DNA of 10,176 nt from Bacteroidota bacterium (lineage in GTDB: Bacteria > Bacteroidota > Bacteroidia > UKL13-3), in assembly GCA_004293295.1 (NCBI GenBank), contig RDYC01000241.1, positions 1 to 10,176 of the forward strand, read 5' to 3'. The position numbers and the translations under genes were made by a program. The notes beneath the pieces were generated by a model. That model was not told the origin of the DNA. It saw nothing but the letters and a program-made list of their open reading frames with translations, and ran no database searches. Of the stretch, positions 1 to 6,789 are shown one piece after another (position 1 is the stretch's first letter; each line of letters starts with the position of its first letter).

Positions 1-1328
1 CCTTTATACATTGGGTCAAGTTTGTATTTGTAGGCCGCATCGTAATATTTTTTCTTAAACTGATGCTCATTAAAAATTTCCGGTTGTTTTTCATAGGTTA
101 CGCTACTAAATAACACTTCAGTCATTTGTTTTTGGAGTTGTTCAGGTTGGCTAAAAAGTATCCAAGGTGATTGATGGACTGGTGTTGTATACAATTGTAG
201 CTTGTTTAATGCCTCTTCACGCTCAAGGGTAGAAGGATGAGAAGCCCATTGGTTTTTAATATTTAGGTTTGATGAATTGAAAATGTTTAAACCATGCTGG
301 GTTACCTGCAACAGGTTATTTTCTATTGGCATATTAAACTCTTCCGAAAAATGTTGCATAACAATTTCATGGTGTTTATAAGTATTGTCGGGTTTTAAAC
401 CTTCACCAATCCATGCATTGTAATAGCTGATTAATCTGTTGTAACACATGTCTGCGGCCTCTAGTCGGTATAACGAAGTTACCAAATGATTGCCACCAGT
501 AACAGAGGCTGCAACCGCATCTGCATGAAACTCCATTTGCAAGGAAAGACTAGCATACATTTTATTAATAAACGAATATATTATTTGCAAAAAGTGTTGA
601 ATGGCTTTAACAAAAAACAGCGTTATCTTGGCCATGAAATAAAAAATATCATGCGTTTCGGCCCATTTATCCAAGAGTTTGGCATAACCATCGTTATCAT
701 AAAGCATGTTATAAATAATTTGATTGACATTGTAGATATAACTGCCCAACTTCATGCTTCTTTGGGAAAAGTGACCGAACTCATGCGCCATGATAGCTTT
801 AAACTCAGAAATATTTACAGCGTTCACAAGGCCTAATCCAATGGTTAAATTTTTTCTTACAGGTAAAAACATGCTCCAAAAACTGGAGTCGTAGGAAACC
901 GAAGCGTTTACATCAGGAGAAAGGAATATCTTTTTGGGAAAAGGTGTGCCGGTTTCGTAAGTTAATACTTTAATAAAGTTGAACAATTCAGGTTCTGTTT
1001 CTTTGGTTACCTCAATCATACCTGAACGATCTGTTTTTTTGGATGAGAACAAAAACTTGATGAGAAAGAAAATAATCATTAGGGCTACAACCCATAACCC
1101 AATACCCAGCAATAGGCTCAAATAACTAATTCGTAATGATATGATGGCCAATCCTCCATACCAACACAGAAGGCCAAATAAGCCTGCTACGGCAATCATG
1201 GCCAAATAAGCGATAATGAAAAATATAATGGCAAAAAGCACCTTTAACGCAGTTATTCTAAATGCTTTTCCGGGTTTAAGGAAATCAGTATTAGCGATTT
1301 CAGGGCTGGTAGGGTAGGTAGGTTTCAT
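1..1328 (-). CDS. M48 family zinc metallopeptidase, membrane-anchored (3' end cut by window edge)
   Basis: The minus-strand frame from the ATG at 1328-1326 stays open to base 1, giving 442 complete codons with no stop, so the C-terminus is missing. The first ~23 residues are polar. Two strongly hydrophobic stretches follow (about 28-63, possibly a hairpin, and 67-95), placing the protein in the inner membrane. The zinc site is visible as H182-E-F-G-H186 (in MAHEFGHFSQ), with the glutamate ligand in E266-F-H-A-D270, the M48 E-x-x-x-D form. The ~80 residues between them include a hydrophobic segment (about 228-257), as in HtpX/Ste24-like members. A later S-H-P-S-T-L-E-R-E stretch (363-371) matches the family's conserved His-Pro region. 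M48 enzymes cleave membrane or envelope proteins, often in quality control; the substrate here is unknown. The gene is divergent from the M61 peptidase at 1463. Family assignment is confident; specific function is not. Confidence 0.9.
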   Translation of the reverse strand, partial: MKPTYPTSPEIANTDFLKPGKAFRITALKVLFAIIFFIIAYLAMIAVAGLFGLLCWYGGLAIISLRISYLSLLLGIGLWVVALMIIFFLIKFLFSSKKTDRSGMIEVTKETEPELFNFIKVLTYETGTPFPKKIFLSPDVNASVSYDSSFWSMFLPVRKNLTIGLGLVNAVNISEFKAIMAHEFGHFSQRSMKLGSYIYNVNQIIYNMLYDNDGYAKLLDKWAETHDIFYFMAKITLFFVKAIQHFLQIIYSFINKMYASLSLQMEFHADAVAASVTGGNHLVTSLYRLEAADMCYNRLISYYNAWIGEGLKPDNTYKHHEIVMQHFSEEFNMPIENNLLQVTQHGLNIFNSSNLNIKNQWASHPSTLEREEALNKLQLYTTPVHQSPWILFSQPEQLQKQMTEVLFSSVTYEKQPEIFNEHQFKKKYYDAAYKYKLDPMYK

Positions 1329-1462
1329 TGTTTGAATATATAAAACGCATAATAATAAATAATTAGTTAATTATAAAAATGCAGGATGTTTTAAAATATC
1401 TTAATTTGGATTTTATAAATTTATTTGTTCAAGAAGTAATAGCAAACAATTGTTAAAGCAGA
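1329..1462. promoter_or_regulatory. AT-rich divergent intergenic region between two metallopeptidase genes
   Basis: This 134-bp spacer must hold the promoters of both the minus-strand M48 gene and the plus-strand M61 gene. It is very AT-rich. Seen in it: TAATTA-GT-TAATTA at 1360-1373, a perfect 10-bp palindrome AACAATTGTT at 1445-1454 just before the M61 start, and two one-mismatch versions of the Bacteroidota -7 box TAnnTTTG on the plus strand (TTAATTTG at 1401-1408 and TTTATTTG at 1420-1427). Neither has a TTTG about 19 bases upstream, so no single promoter can be named. Shared control of the two genes is possible but not shown. Confidence 0.4.
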
Positions 1463-3301
1463 ATGGTTATCAAAGAATTCAGGCTAAAAATTTACGCATT
1501 AGTTTTTTATGGCATCTTATTGATGGGATTATCAACACATTCCTATGCCGTAAACCCTATGAAAGTATCGGTTGATTTAACCAGCCTAAATAAGGGTTGT
1601 GTTCAGGTTTGTGTAACCCCACCGGCTTTTAACCAAGACACCGTAGCTTTTACTATTCCGGAAATTATACCCGGTACGTACATGAAGGTGCATTTTATTC
1701 GCAACTACAAGCAGGTGGTATGTTGGAATAAAGCAGGAAGTAAAATGGCTGTACAAAGAGTAGGAAGTGCTTTTATTATACCTGATGCACGGCAACTGGC
1801 TTCAATCACTTATCAGGTAGGGCAGAGTTTTGGTGGTAAAAAGTTTTGGGATAACATGATTCCATGCGGAGGAACTGTTTTTTTAAAAGAGGGTTTTTTA
1901 ATTAATTTTCAACTTGTAACAGGCTACTTTAAAGGATATGAGAAATTGCCCATATCGGTTGTTATTAAGCACCCATCTCAGTTGTATGGGTCAACCTCCC
2001 AGCAACTAGTTAAGCGACAAGCAGAAGAAGACCAGTTTTATGCAGATAATTATGCAGCATTAATAGATCAGCCGGTTATTTACCACCAACCAGATACGGC
2101 TTCGTTTTGGGTGGGTGATACCCGATTTTACATAGCAGTACACAACCAAAAAAACTTTCATTCAGCAGATTCCATCAAGCCGCAGCTGCAAAAAATAATG
2201 GATTCACTGCTGCTGTTTATGGGCAATTTTTCGATGAAGGAGTACCATATTTTATATTATTTGTTTGATGAAAAAAAGCTGACTAAACTAGATAAAGCAG
2301 GTGCAACAGCAGCATTGGAACATCGTAACTCATACGTGTTAACGGGTTATGAAACAAACAATTTTTTGGCACTTATTCCTTTTGTAAATTACATTACTGC
2401 CCATGAGTTTTTACATACCTGGGCACCTTTGCATATTCATAGTAACAAAACGGAACCATATCCGTTTAATCAACCCAAAAACCTATCGGCACATTTGTGG
2501 TTGCATGAGGGCATAACAGATTACTTAGCTGCGCAGTTTTGCGAACAATATGGATTTGTTACCAATAACAATTTTGCCTACCATATTAAAGGAGCCAAGT
2601 GGGCAAAAAAAAGAAGTTTTGCAGAGAGCAGCCGACACATTGCGGAATCAAACCTGCTTAATTTTATCAGTAAAGTGATGCAAATAGGCAATGCCTATTC
2701 TAGGGGGCAGGTGATAGGATTTTGCTTAGATATAGAATTGTTGGGAAGAAGTGAAGGTAAAATAAGCTTGCATGATGTAATGTTAAAATTGGCTCGGGAG
2801 TATTACTATGGCAAGCCGTTTGCAGAAGATAAATTGTATCAAATTATTGCCTCATACGCTTACCCTGAGGTGGAGCAATTTTTAATTAATTATGTTGACG
2901 GAGAAGAGTTGCCCCCTTATGATGCGGCACTTCAAAAAATAGGAAGGCGTTATATACCAAAAGGTAAACGCATATCATCGTATGGGAAATTTAGCTTTAA
3001 ATACGATAAACTTGCCCAAAAGGTTTATGTAGTTAAGGCCGGAAAAAACACGTTAGGGTTGAAAACAGGCGACAGCATTACCAATGTGCAATATGGTAAA
3101 GTATATAAAAAAATATTTTGGCCTGAACCTGCTGATACAATGGTGATGGAGGTTACCAGAAATGGCCATGTAATATTGCTCAATGGACAACCCACATTAA
3201 ATGCCAAGAACAAATACACGACTATTGTTGAAGGTAAACTTACTCAAGAACAAGCTCAGTTTAAAAAATGGTACATGCGTAAACGAAAAGGATACTTGTA
3301 A
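1463..3301 (+). CDS. Secreted M61 family metallopeptidase (glycyl aminopeptidase-like) with PDZ-like C-terminus
   Basis: A 612-residue protein with a signal peptide: basic start, hydrophobic core around 10-23, likely cleavage after S-Y-A29. The N-terminal ~240 residues look like the beta-rich domain of M61 enzymes (for example V-A-F-T-I-P-E-I-I-P-G-T-Y-M near 60-75). The catalytic site is H314-E-F-L-H318 followed by T-W, with the third zinc ligand E349 in W-L-H-E-G-I-T-D-Y; this H-E-x-x-H-x-W plus E-G-x-T-x-Y arrangement is characteristic of M61. A helical region follows, then a degenerate PDZ-like segment (about 505-580) with L531-G-L-K-T-G-D-S resembling a PDZ carboxylate-binding loop. Known M61 enzymes are aminopeptidases preferring small N-terminal residues; the substrate here is unknown. 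The protein is expected to act in the periplasm or outside the cell. No strong ribosome-binding site precedes the ATG, which is usual for the phylum. The next gene lies 85 bp downstream. Confidence 0.9.
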   Translation: MVIKEFRLKIYALVFYGILLMGLSTHSYAVNPMKVSVDLTSLNKGCVQVCVTPPAFNQDTVAFTIPEIIPGTYMKVHFIRNYKQVVCWNKAGSKMAVQRVGSAFIIPDARQLASITYQVGQSFGGKKFWDNMIPCGGTVFLKEGFLINFQLVTGYFKGYEKLPISVVIKHPSQLYGSTSQQLVKRQAEEDQFYADNYAALIDQPVIYHQPDTASFWVGDTRFYIAVHNQKNFHSADSIKPQLQKIMDSLLLFMGNFSMKEYHILYYLFDEKKLTKLDKAGATAALEHRNSYVLTGYETNNFLALIPFVNYITAHEFLHTWAPLHIHSNKTEPYPFNQPKNLSAHLWLHEGITDYLAAQFCEQYGFVTNNNFAYHIKGAKWAKKRSFAESSRHIAESNLLNFISKVMQIGNAYSRGQVIGFCLDIELLGRSEGKISLHDVMLKLAREYYYGKPFAEDKLYQIIASYAYPEVEQFLINYVDGEELPPYDAALQKIGRRYIPKGKRISSYGKFSFKYDKLAQKVYVVKAGKNTLGLKTGDSITNVQYGKVYKKIFWPEPADTMVMEVTRNGHVILLNGQPTLNAKNKYTTIVEGKLTQEQAQFKKWYMRKRKGYL

Positions 3302-3320
3302 TGTAAATGAAGTAGCTATT

Positions 3321-3328
3321 TATGTTTG
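3321..3328 (+). promoter_or_regulatory. Candidate Bacteroidota -7 box (TATGTTTG) ahead of the helical secreted protein
   Basis: TATGTTTG is a perfect match to TAnnTTTG, the -7 element of the Bacteroidota primary sigma factor. It lies 58 bases upstream of the ATG at 3387, in the 85-bp gap after the M61 gene. No TTTG is seen at the ideal ~19-base distance; the nearest partial match is CTTG at 3295-3298. The box could give the downstream gene its own transcript, but such an 8-mer also arises by chance in AT-rich DNA. Confidence 0.35.
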
Positions 3329-3386
3329 GAGTGGGTTTGCTAACATCGTTAGTTTTTACCAACTTGCCTCAGTAATTCTATAAACT

Positions 3387-4418
3387 ATGAAAAAGGCTTG
3401 CCTATTAGTTGTATTCGTTTTTTGCTTGGTATGCACTGCCGGTGCTCAGCGTTTAAAGGCTGTTTCTTATATGAATACCATAGAAAGAGAATTTAAAATG
3501 ATTCAAGAAAACATGTGGTATTATACCAGTGCCGCTTCGCACAAAGGAGCAGCCGGAAAGCTAGGGGCCAAACGTGATGAATTAATTAAACAAATTGAAC
3601 TGTCCATTCAAGCGATTTCAGCAATGAAACCATTTGAAAACAGCACCCGGTTCAGGGATTCGGCAGTAGCTTTTTTACGATTAAATTATCAGGTGCTTCA
3701 GGATGATTTTGCCGCCATTATGCAGTTACAAAACACTACCGAAAAAACATTTGAACAAGTTGAAGCATATATTCAGTTGCAGGAAGCAATTGATAAAAAA
3801 CTTGCTGAAGCGGGGCGTATGATGGATGAGGAGCAAGTAATTTTTGGAACCGCTTATGGACTTGCTTTTACCGAAAAGAAGGACAGGGTAACCATAAAAC
3901 AACAAATTGCGGATAGTGTGTATGATTATTACAACCCAATTTATCTGATTTTTTACAGGAGTTACTTGGATGAACTGAATTTTGTGACCTCACAAACAAA
4001 ACAAGATACTACCAACTTAGACAAATATGGCAATGTGTTATTACAAAATGCAAAGGCGGGATTAGCGCAATTGGCAGCGATAAATTCGTTTAAAGGAGAT
4101 ACTTCATTAAAGGCAGCATGTTCGCAAATGCTTGAGTTTTATGAGGCGGAGGTTGAGCAAAACTACCAAGATTTAAAGGCCTATTATTTACAAAAGCAAC
4201 AATTTGTAGCAGCTAAGGCTAAAATAGACGCTTTACCCGCGGAACAACGCACATCTGCTGATGTGATTGCTTATAACCAAGCAGTTACCAACTACAATGA
4301 GGCAACCAGTAAACGCAATTCGGCTGACCAATATTTAAACCAAACCCGTAACCGATTAATTGCCAATTGGAATATAATGGCCCAAGCCTTTAAAGATCGG
4401 CATGTTCCAAAACGATAA
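3387..4418 (+). CDS. Secreted all-helical protein of unknown function with apparent internal duplication
   Basis: A 343-residue protein I cannot assign to a family with confidence. It starts MKKACLL, has a hydrophobic core to about residue 17 and a likely signal peptidase I site A-G-A20|Q21. Cysteines lie near the site but the lipobox is poor (L-V-C16), so a lipoprotein is less likely. The mature part is rich in Ala, Gln, Leu, Lys and Glu with heptad-like spacing, pointing to long helices or coiled coils and no enzyme motif. Residues ~28-113 and ~181-266 look like two copies of one helical unit: Y-x-N-x-I then T-S, an A-I/M-x-x-F-x-x-x-T element (F83/F235, T87/T239), then L97/L249, offset by about 152 residues. 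A third helical segment (about 290-335) ends the protein, with a basic tail. The gene is downstream of the M61 peptidase on the same strand and converges on the PhoD-like gene 28 bp away. A structural, adhesive or binding role in the envelope is a guess. Confidence 0.8.
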   Translation: MKKACLLVVFVFCLVCTAGAQRLKAVSYMNTIEREFKMIQENMWYYTSAASHKGAAGKLGAKRDELIKQIELSIQAISAMKPFENSTRFRDSAVAFLRLNYQVLQDDFAAIMQLQNTTEKTFEQVEAYIQLQEAIDKKLAEAGRMMDEEQVIFGTAYGLAFTEKKDRVTIKQQIADSVYDYYNPIYLIFYRSYLDELNFVTSQTKQDTTNLDKYGNVLLQNAKAGLAQLAAINSFKGDTSLKAACSQMLEFYEAEVEQNYQDLKAYYLQKQQFVAAKAKIDALPAEQRTSADVIAYNQAVTNYNEATSKRNSADQYLNQTRNRLIANWNIMAQAFKDRHVPKR

Positions 4419-4446
4419 TGGGCGAAATGTTAATTGTTATAACAGG

Positions 4447-5772
4447 TTATTTTAGCTCTGATTCAAGAATACTTTTTCTCCACAGTTCCTTGCCATAAGT
4501 ATCGTAAATAATAATGGTTACTACGCGCTCTTTACGTTTTCCGGTAAACTCCAATATGGCAAAATTACGTTCGCCAATATAAGTATCCGGTATTCTTAAG
4601 GTGTTTTTTTCGTCTTTAGTTTTGCTGTTTGCCGAGGATGTAAGCGGGGAGACGGTTAAATCTCTTAATGGGTAAGTTCCCTCACGATTTAATTGGGTCA
4701 ATTCCGTTTGGTGGCGGTCGCCTGTAAGAAAAATTACACCGGATATGTTTTCATCTGTAATGGCTTTGATTAAGGCGGCTCTTTCTTCGGCATAGGTAGC
4801 CATGTTTTCGTATAAAGGCAAATCGCTTAGTACTTGGTTACCAATGGCTATAAACTTAAATGTAGCCGGAGAGTGTTTTAAGGCATCAATCAACCATTCA
4901 ATTTGTGCCTTTCCCAACATTTCGCGTGTTCCGGTGGTGCGTTTGTTTGAGGTGCGAAACCAACGATCATCCATCAAAAAAAACTGTGCATCATTCCAAA
5001 CAAAAGTGCCTGTAATACCTCCTTGCCCGGTGGCATTATAGTTGGGATTGGCCCAAAAATCCTGAAAGGCTTGGTAGGTTAATTGTTTGTTTACGAAAGA
5101 CCTATCCCCATCATTTGGTCCATAATCATGGTCGTCCCAAATGGCATAATGGTGTGTTGCTCCTAACAGCTCTTGTAGTTCAGGGATAGCCCGTGAGTGC
5201 GTATATCGGTAATAAATACCTGTTTTGGTACCCCAATCTGCTTCACGTAAATAAGTGTTATCGCCAAGCCATAACATCAAATCAGGGTCTTTGGCTCGTA
5301 TTGATTTGAAAATTTGGTAATCGCCTCCGTATGGTTTACCGGGCCTATCGTATGCTGAATCAGCTACATAATTGCAACTGCCTAAGGCTAGTTTAAAAGT
5401 AGGTGGGTCAGTACGCCAAGCCCATAACTTTTGGGTTTGAAAAGAAAGTTCATAAGGAATATTCATTTTTTTTCCATCCACCCATACCTCATAAGTATAG
5501 GTTCGGCCTTCATCAACTTTATTGGCAATTAAATGAGCGGTAAGTCCATGTTCAATGGCCGTAATCTGTTCAGTAGTTTCAAACACGTTTTTAGGGTTAG
5601 TGGTTTCCCAATACTTGATTTTTACTTTAGCGGGTTTTTGGGTTTGCAACCAAATGGCCACTTCTTTCATATCGGAATACCCTACCATGGGTCCTGATTG
5701 AATTATGTTTTTTTGTGCATGTGACGCAAAACCAAATAATGCAGTTGCCAAAAAGAGAACTAGCTTTTTCAT
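4447..5772 (-). CDS. Exported PhoD-like metallophosphoesterase (alkaline phosphatase D family)
   Basis: A 441-residue protein with a clear signal peptide (MKKLVLFLATALFGFASHAQ, cleavage around S-H-A19|Q20). An N-terminal beta-rich domain (about 22-113) resembles the Fn3-like domain of PhoD proteins, ending before the catalytic domain. Metal-site motifs come in PhoD order: G131-S-C-N134, W-L-G170-D-N-T-Y174, W-D-D213/214-H-D216-Y-G-P-N-D, D-D-R270 with W271, and G351-D-R-H354-Q-T-E. PhoD-type enzymes are Ca2+/Fe3+-dependent phosphomono- or diesterases acting outside the cytoplasm; the substrate here (phosphate ester, teichoic- or phospholipid-type diester) cannot be read from sequence. The C-terminal ~60 residues form a small strand-rich extension. 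It is the last gene of a minus-strand run, 68 bp after the permease gene, with its own candidate -7 box. No Pho-box-like repeat was recognised upstream. Confidence 0.9.
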   Translation of the reverse strand: MKKLVLFLATALFGFASHAQKNIIQSGPMVGYSDMKEVAIWLQTQKPAKVKIKYWETTNPKNVFETTEQITAIEHGLTAHLIANKVDEGRTYTYEVWVDGKKMNIPYELSFQTQKLWAWRTDPPTFKLALGSCNYVADSAYDRPGKPYGGDYQIFKSIRAKDPDLMLWLGDNTYLREADWGTKTGIYYRYTHSRAIPELQELLGATHHYAIWDDHDYGPNDGDRSFVNKQLTYQAFQDFWANPNYNATGQGGITGTFVWNDAQFFLMDDRWFRTSNKRTTGTREMLGKAQIEWLIDALKHSPATFKFIAIGNQVLSDLPLYENMATYAEERAALIKAITDENISGVIFLTGDRHQTELTQLNREGTYPLRDLTVSPLTSSANSKTKDEKNTLRIPDTYIGERNFAILEFTGKRKERVVTIIIYDTYGKELWRKSILESELK

Positions 5773-5789
5773 ATTAAATGTGTTGTTTC

Positions 5790-5797
5790 CAAAAATA
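5790..5797 (-). promoter_or_regulatory. Candidate -7 box (TATTTTTG) for the PhoD-like gene
   Basis: Read on the minus strand, TATTTTTG is a perfect TAnnTTTG match in the 68-bp gap between the permease stop and the phosphatase ATG, with 17 bases between box and ATG. A TTTG element lies upstream in the same gap but about 30 bases away rather than 19, so only the -7 half is supported. If used, the phosphatase could be transcribed separately from the nuclease and permease genes. Confidence 0.4.
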
Positions 5798-5840
5798 ACC
5801 TGTATTTGATAAAATAGGTGCGTTAAACAAAAACTTTATA

Positions 5841-6788
5841 TTAAAACCATGTTACCAAATCATCTCGCCATACCAGTACCACAACCCCAAGTAAACAAAT
5901 TAAGGCTGCAATAACAGTTGGGGTGTTTAGTTTTTCGCGGCCGCTTATTACGGCAGCGAACATTACCGTTAATGGCAATAAACTAAAAATGGTTTGTGCC
6001 ACTCCAACCGGAATTTGGGAGGCCGCTAAAAGGCTTAATGAAACTCCGGCTACCGGGCCAAACAGCGTACCCATAATTGCTGGGGTAAAAGTGTACGCAT
6101 TTCCTGTAATGGTTTTAAACTCTTTCCATATGTTTCTTTTAAACATAGCCAGGCTATAGGCGGCTAAAGAACCAATAAACATCCTTATCCATGTGGCATG
6201 CACAGCATTTAAATCAGCACCGTAATCGTGGGTAATGTTTAAGCCCTTTTTGGCACAAACCAAGCCTAGTCCTTGTCCAACGGCACCCAATATGGCAAAT
6301 CCAATTCCTTTCATCAATTCCTTTTTGGGGAGTTGTTCATCGGTGTTTTTGCGGGTATTGTTTACAAACCAAATAATACCGCTAATGCTAATGAACATGC
6401 CAATTAAACCAAACAAGTTCATCCTTTCATTTAGCATAACCATGCCTAATAAAAGAGCGGCAACCGGTGCAAATGGACTAAAAAGGCTGGTGCGGCTACT
6501 GCCTAATATCCTAAAGGCACTAAAGGCAAAAAAATCACCCAAAGTTAAACCGATAATACCACTTAGGCCAAGCCAAAACCACTCTGCCACTGACGGTAAA
6601 ATAAACAAATCAGTGAAAGAAACTTTAAAAAAGGTAATGATAATTATGCTGAGTAACAGGGTTGCGTAAATCAACCGCACACGGTTTAATGCTGCCGGCT
6701 CTGTGCGCTTACTGGCCACAGTAAATATGAGGGTACCGGCTGTCCAGCAAAACAAGGTGCCAAATGCAGCAATTAAAACAAATGGCAT
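5841..6788 (-). CDS. EamA/DMT-superfamily permease (start set at 6788)
   Basis: An inner-membrane protein of about ten transmembrane helices in two homologous five-helix halves, as in the EamA family of the drug/metabolite transporter superfamily. The first half ends with the family's typical stretch around F-S-P-F-A-P-V-A-A-L-L-L-G-M, N-E-R-M-N and a Gly/Ile-rich helix. The second repeats it as S-L-L-P-L-T-V-M-F-A-A-V, G-R-E-K-L-N and L-L-G-V-V-V-L-V. The halves are joined by a charged loop (N-N-T-R-K-N-T-D-E-Q-L-P-K-K). EamA proteins export or import small metabolites such as amino acids or nucleosides; the substrate cannot be inferred here. The frame also has an ATG at 6830, inside the upstream gene. 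I prefer 6788 (315 aa) because the first helix then begins immediately (MPFVLIAAFG) and because the stop of the upstream nuclease lies one base before this ATG, an arrangement suited to coupled translation. The 14 extra residues from 6830 are polar and not needed by the fold. Confidence 0.87.
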   Translation of the reverse strand: MPFVLIAAFGTLFCWTAGTLIFTVASKRTEPAALNRVRLIYATLLLSIIIITFFKVSFTDLFILPSVAEWFWLGLSGIIGLTLGDFFAFSAFRILGSSRTSLFSPFAPVAALLLGMVMLNERMNLFGLIGMFISISGIIWFVNNTRKNTDEQLPKKELMKGIGFAILGAVGQGLGLVCAKKGLNITHDYGADLNAVHATWIRMFIGSLAAYSLAMFKRNIWKEFKTITGNAYTFTPAIMGTLFGPVAGVSLSLLAASQIPVGVAQTIFSLLPLTVMFAAVISGREKLNTPTVIAALICLLGVVVLVWRDDLVTWF

Positions 6789-6789
6789 A

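Noticed and set aside
486..836. A 116-residue open frame on the plus strand
   Set aside because: It lies entirely antisense to the M48 peptidase, whose minus-strand frame carries the HEFGH and EFHAD zinc motifs; the plus-strand product resembles no known protein.
1..1328. Possibility that the left-edge peptidase is a broken pseudogene, since no closed minus-strand frame is present
   Set aside because: Reading the minus strand by codon from 1328 to 1 gives an uninterrupted frame with all expected zinc-binding motifs; it simply lacks a stop because it leaves the window.
1445..1454. 10-bp palindrome AACAATTGTT just before the M61 start, considered as an operator
   Set aside because: It is short and A/T-dominated in a very AT-rich spacer, so chance occurrence is likely; it is mentioned only within the intergenic entry.
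3201..3383. A 60-residue plus-strand frame overlapping the end of the M61 gene
   Set aside because: Most of it overlaps the M61 coding end in another frame, and the rest lies in the intergenic gap with no motif or start signal.
4435..4444. 10-bp palindrome TGTTATAACA between the convergent genes, considered as a bidirectional terminator
   Set aside because: It has no loop, a short AT-rich stem and no flanking T-tract, so it would not form a stable terminator hairpin.
6235..6669. A 144-residue plus-strand open frame opposite the permease
   Set aside because: It is the antisense shadow of a transmembrane gene; the composition is explained by the permease codons and there are no family motifs.
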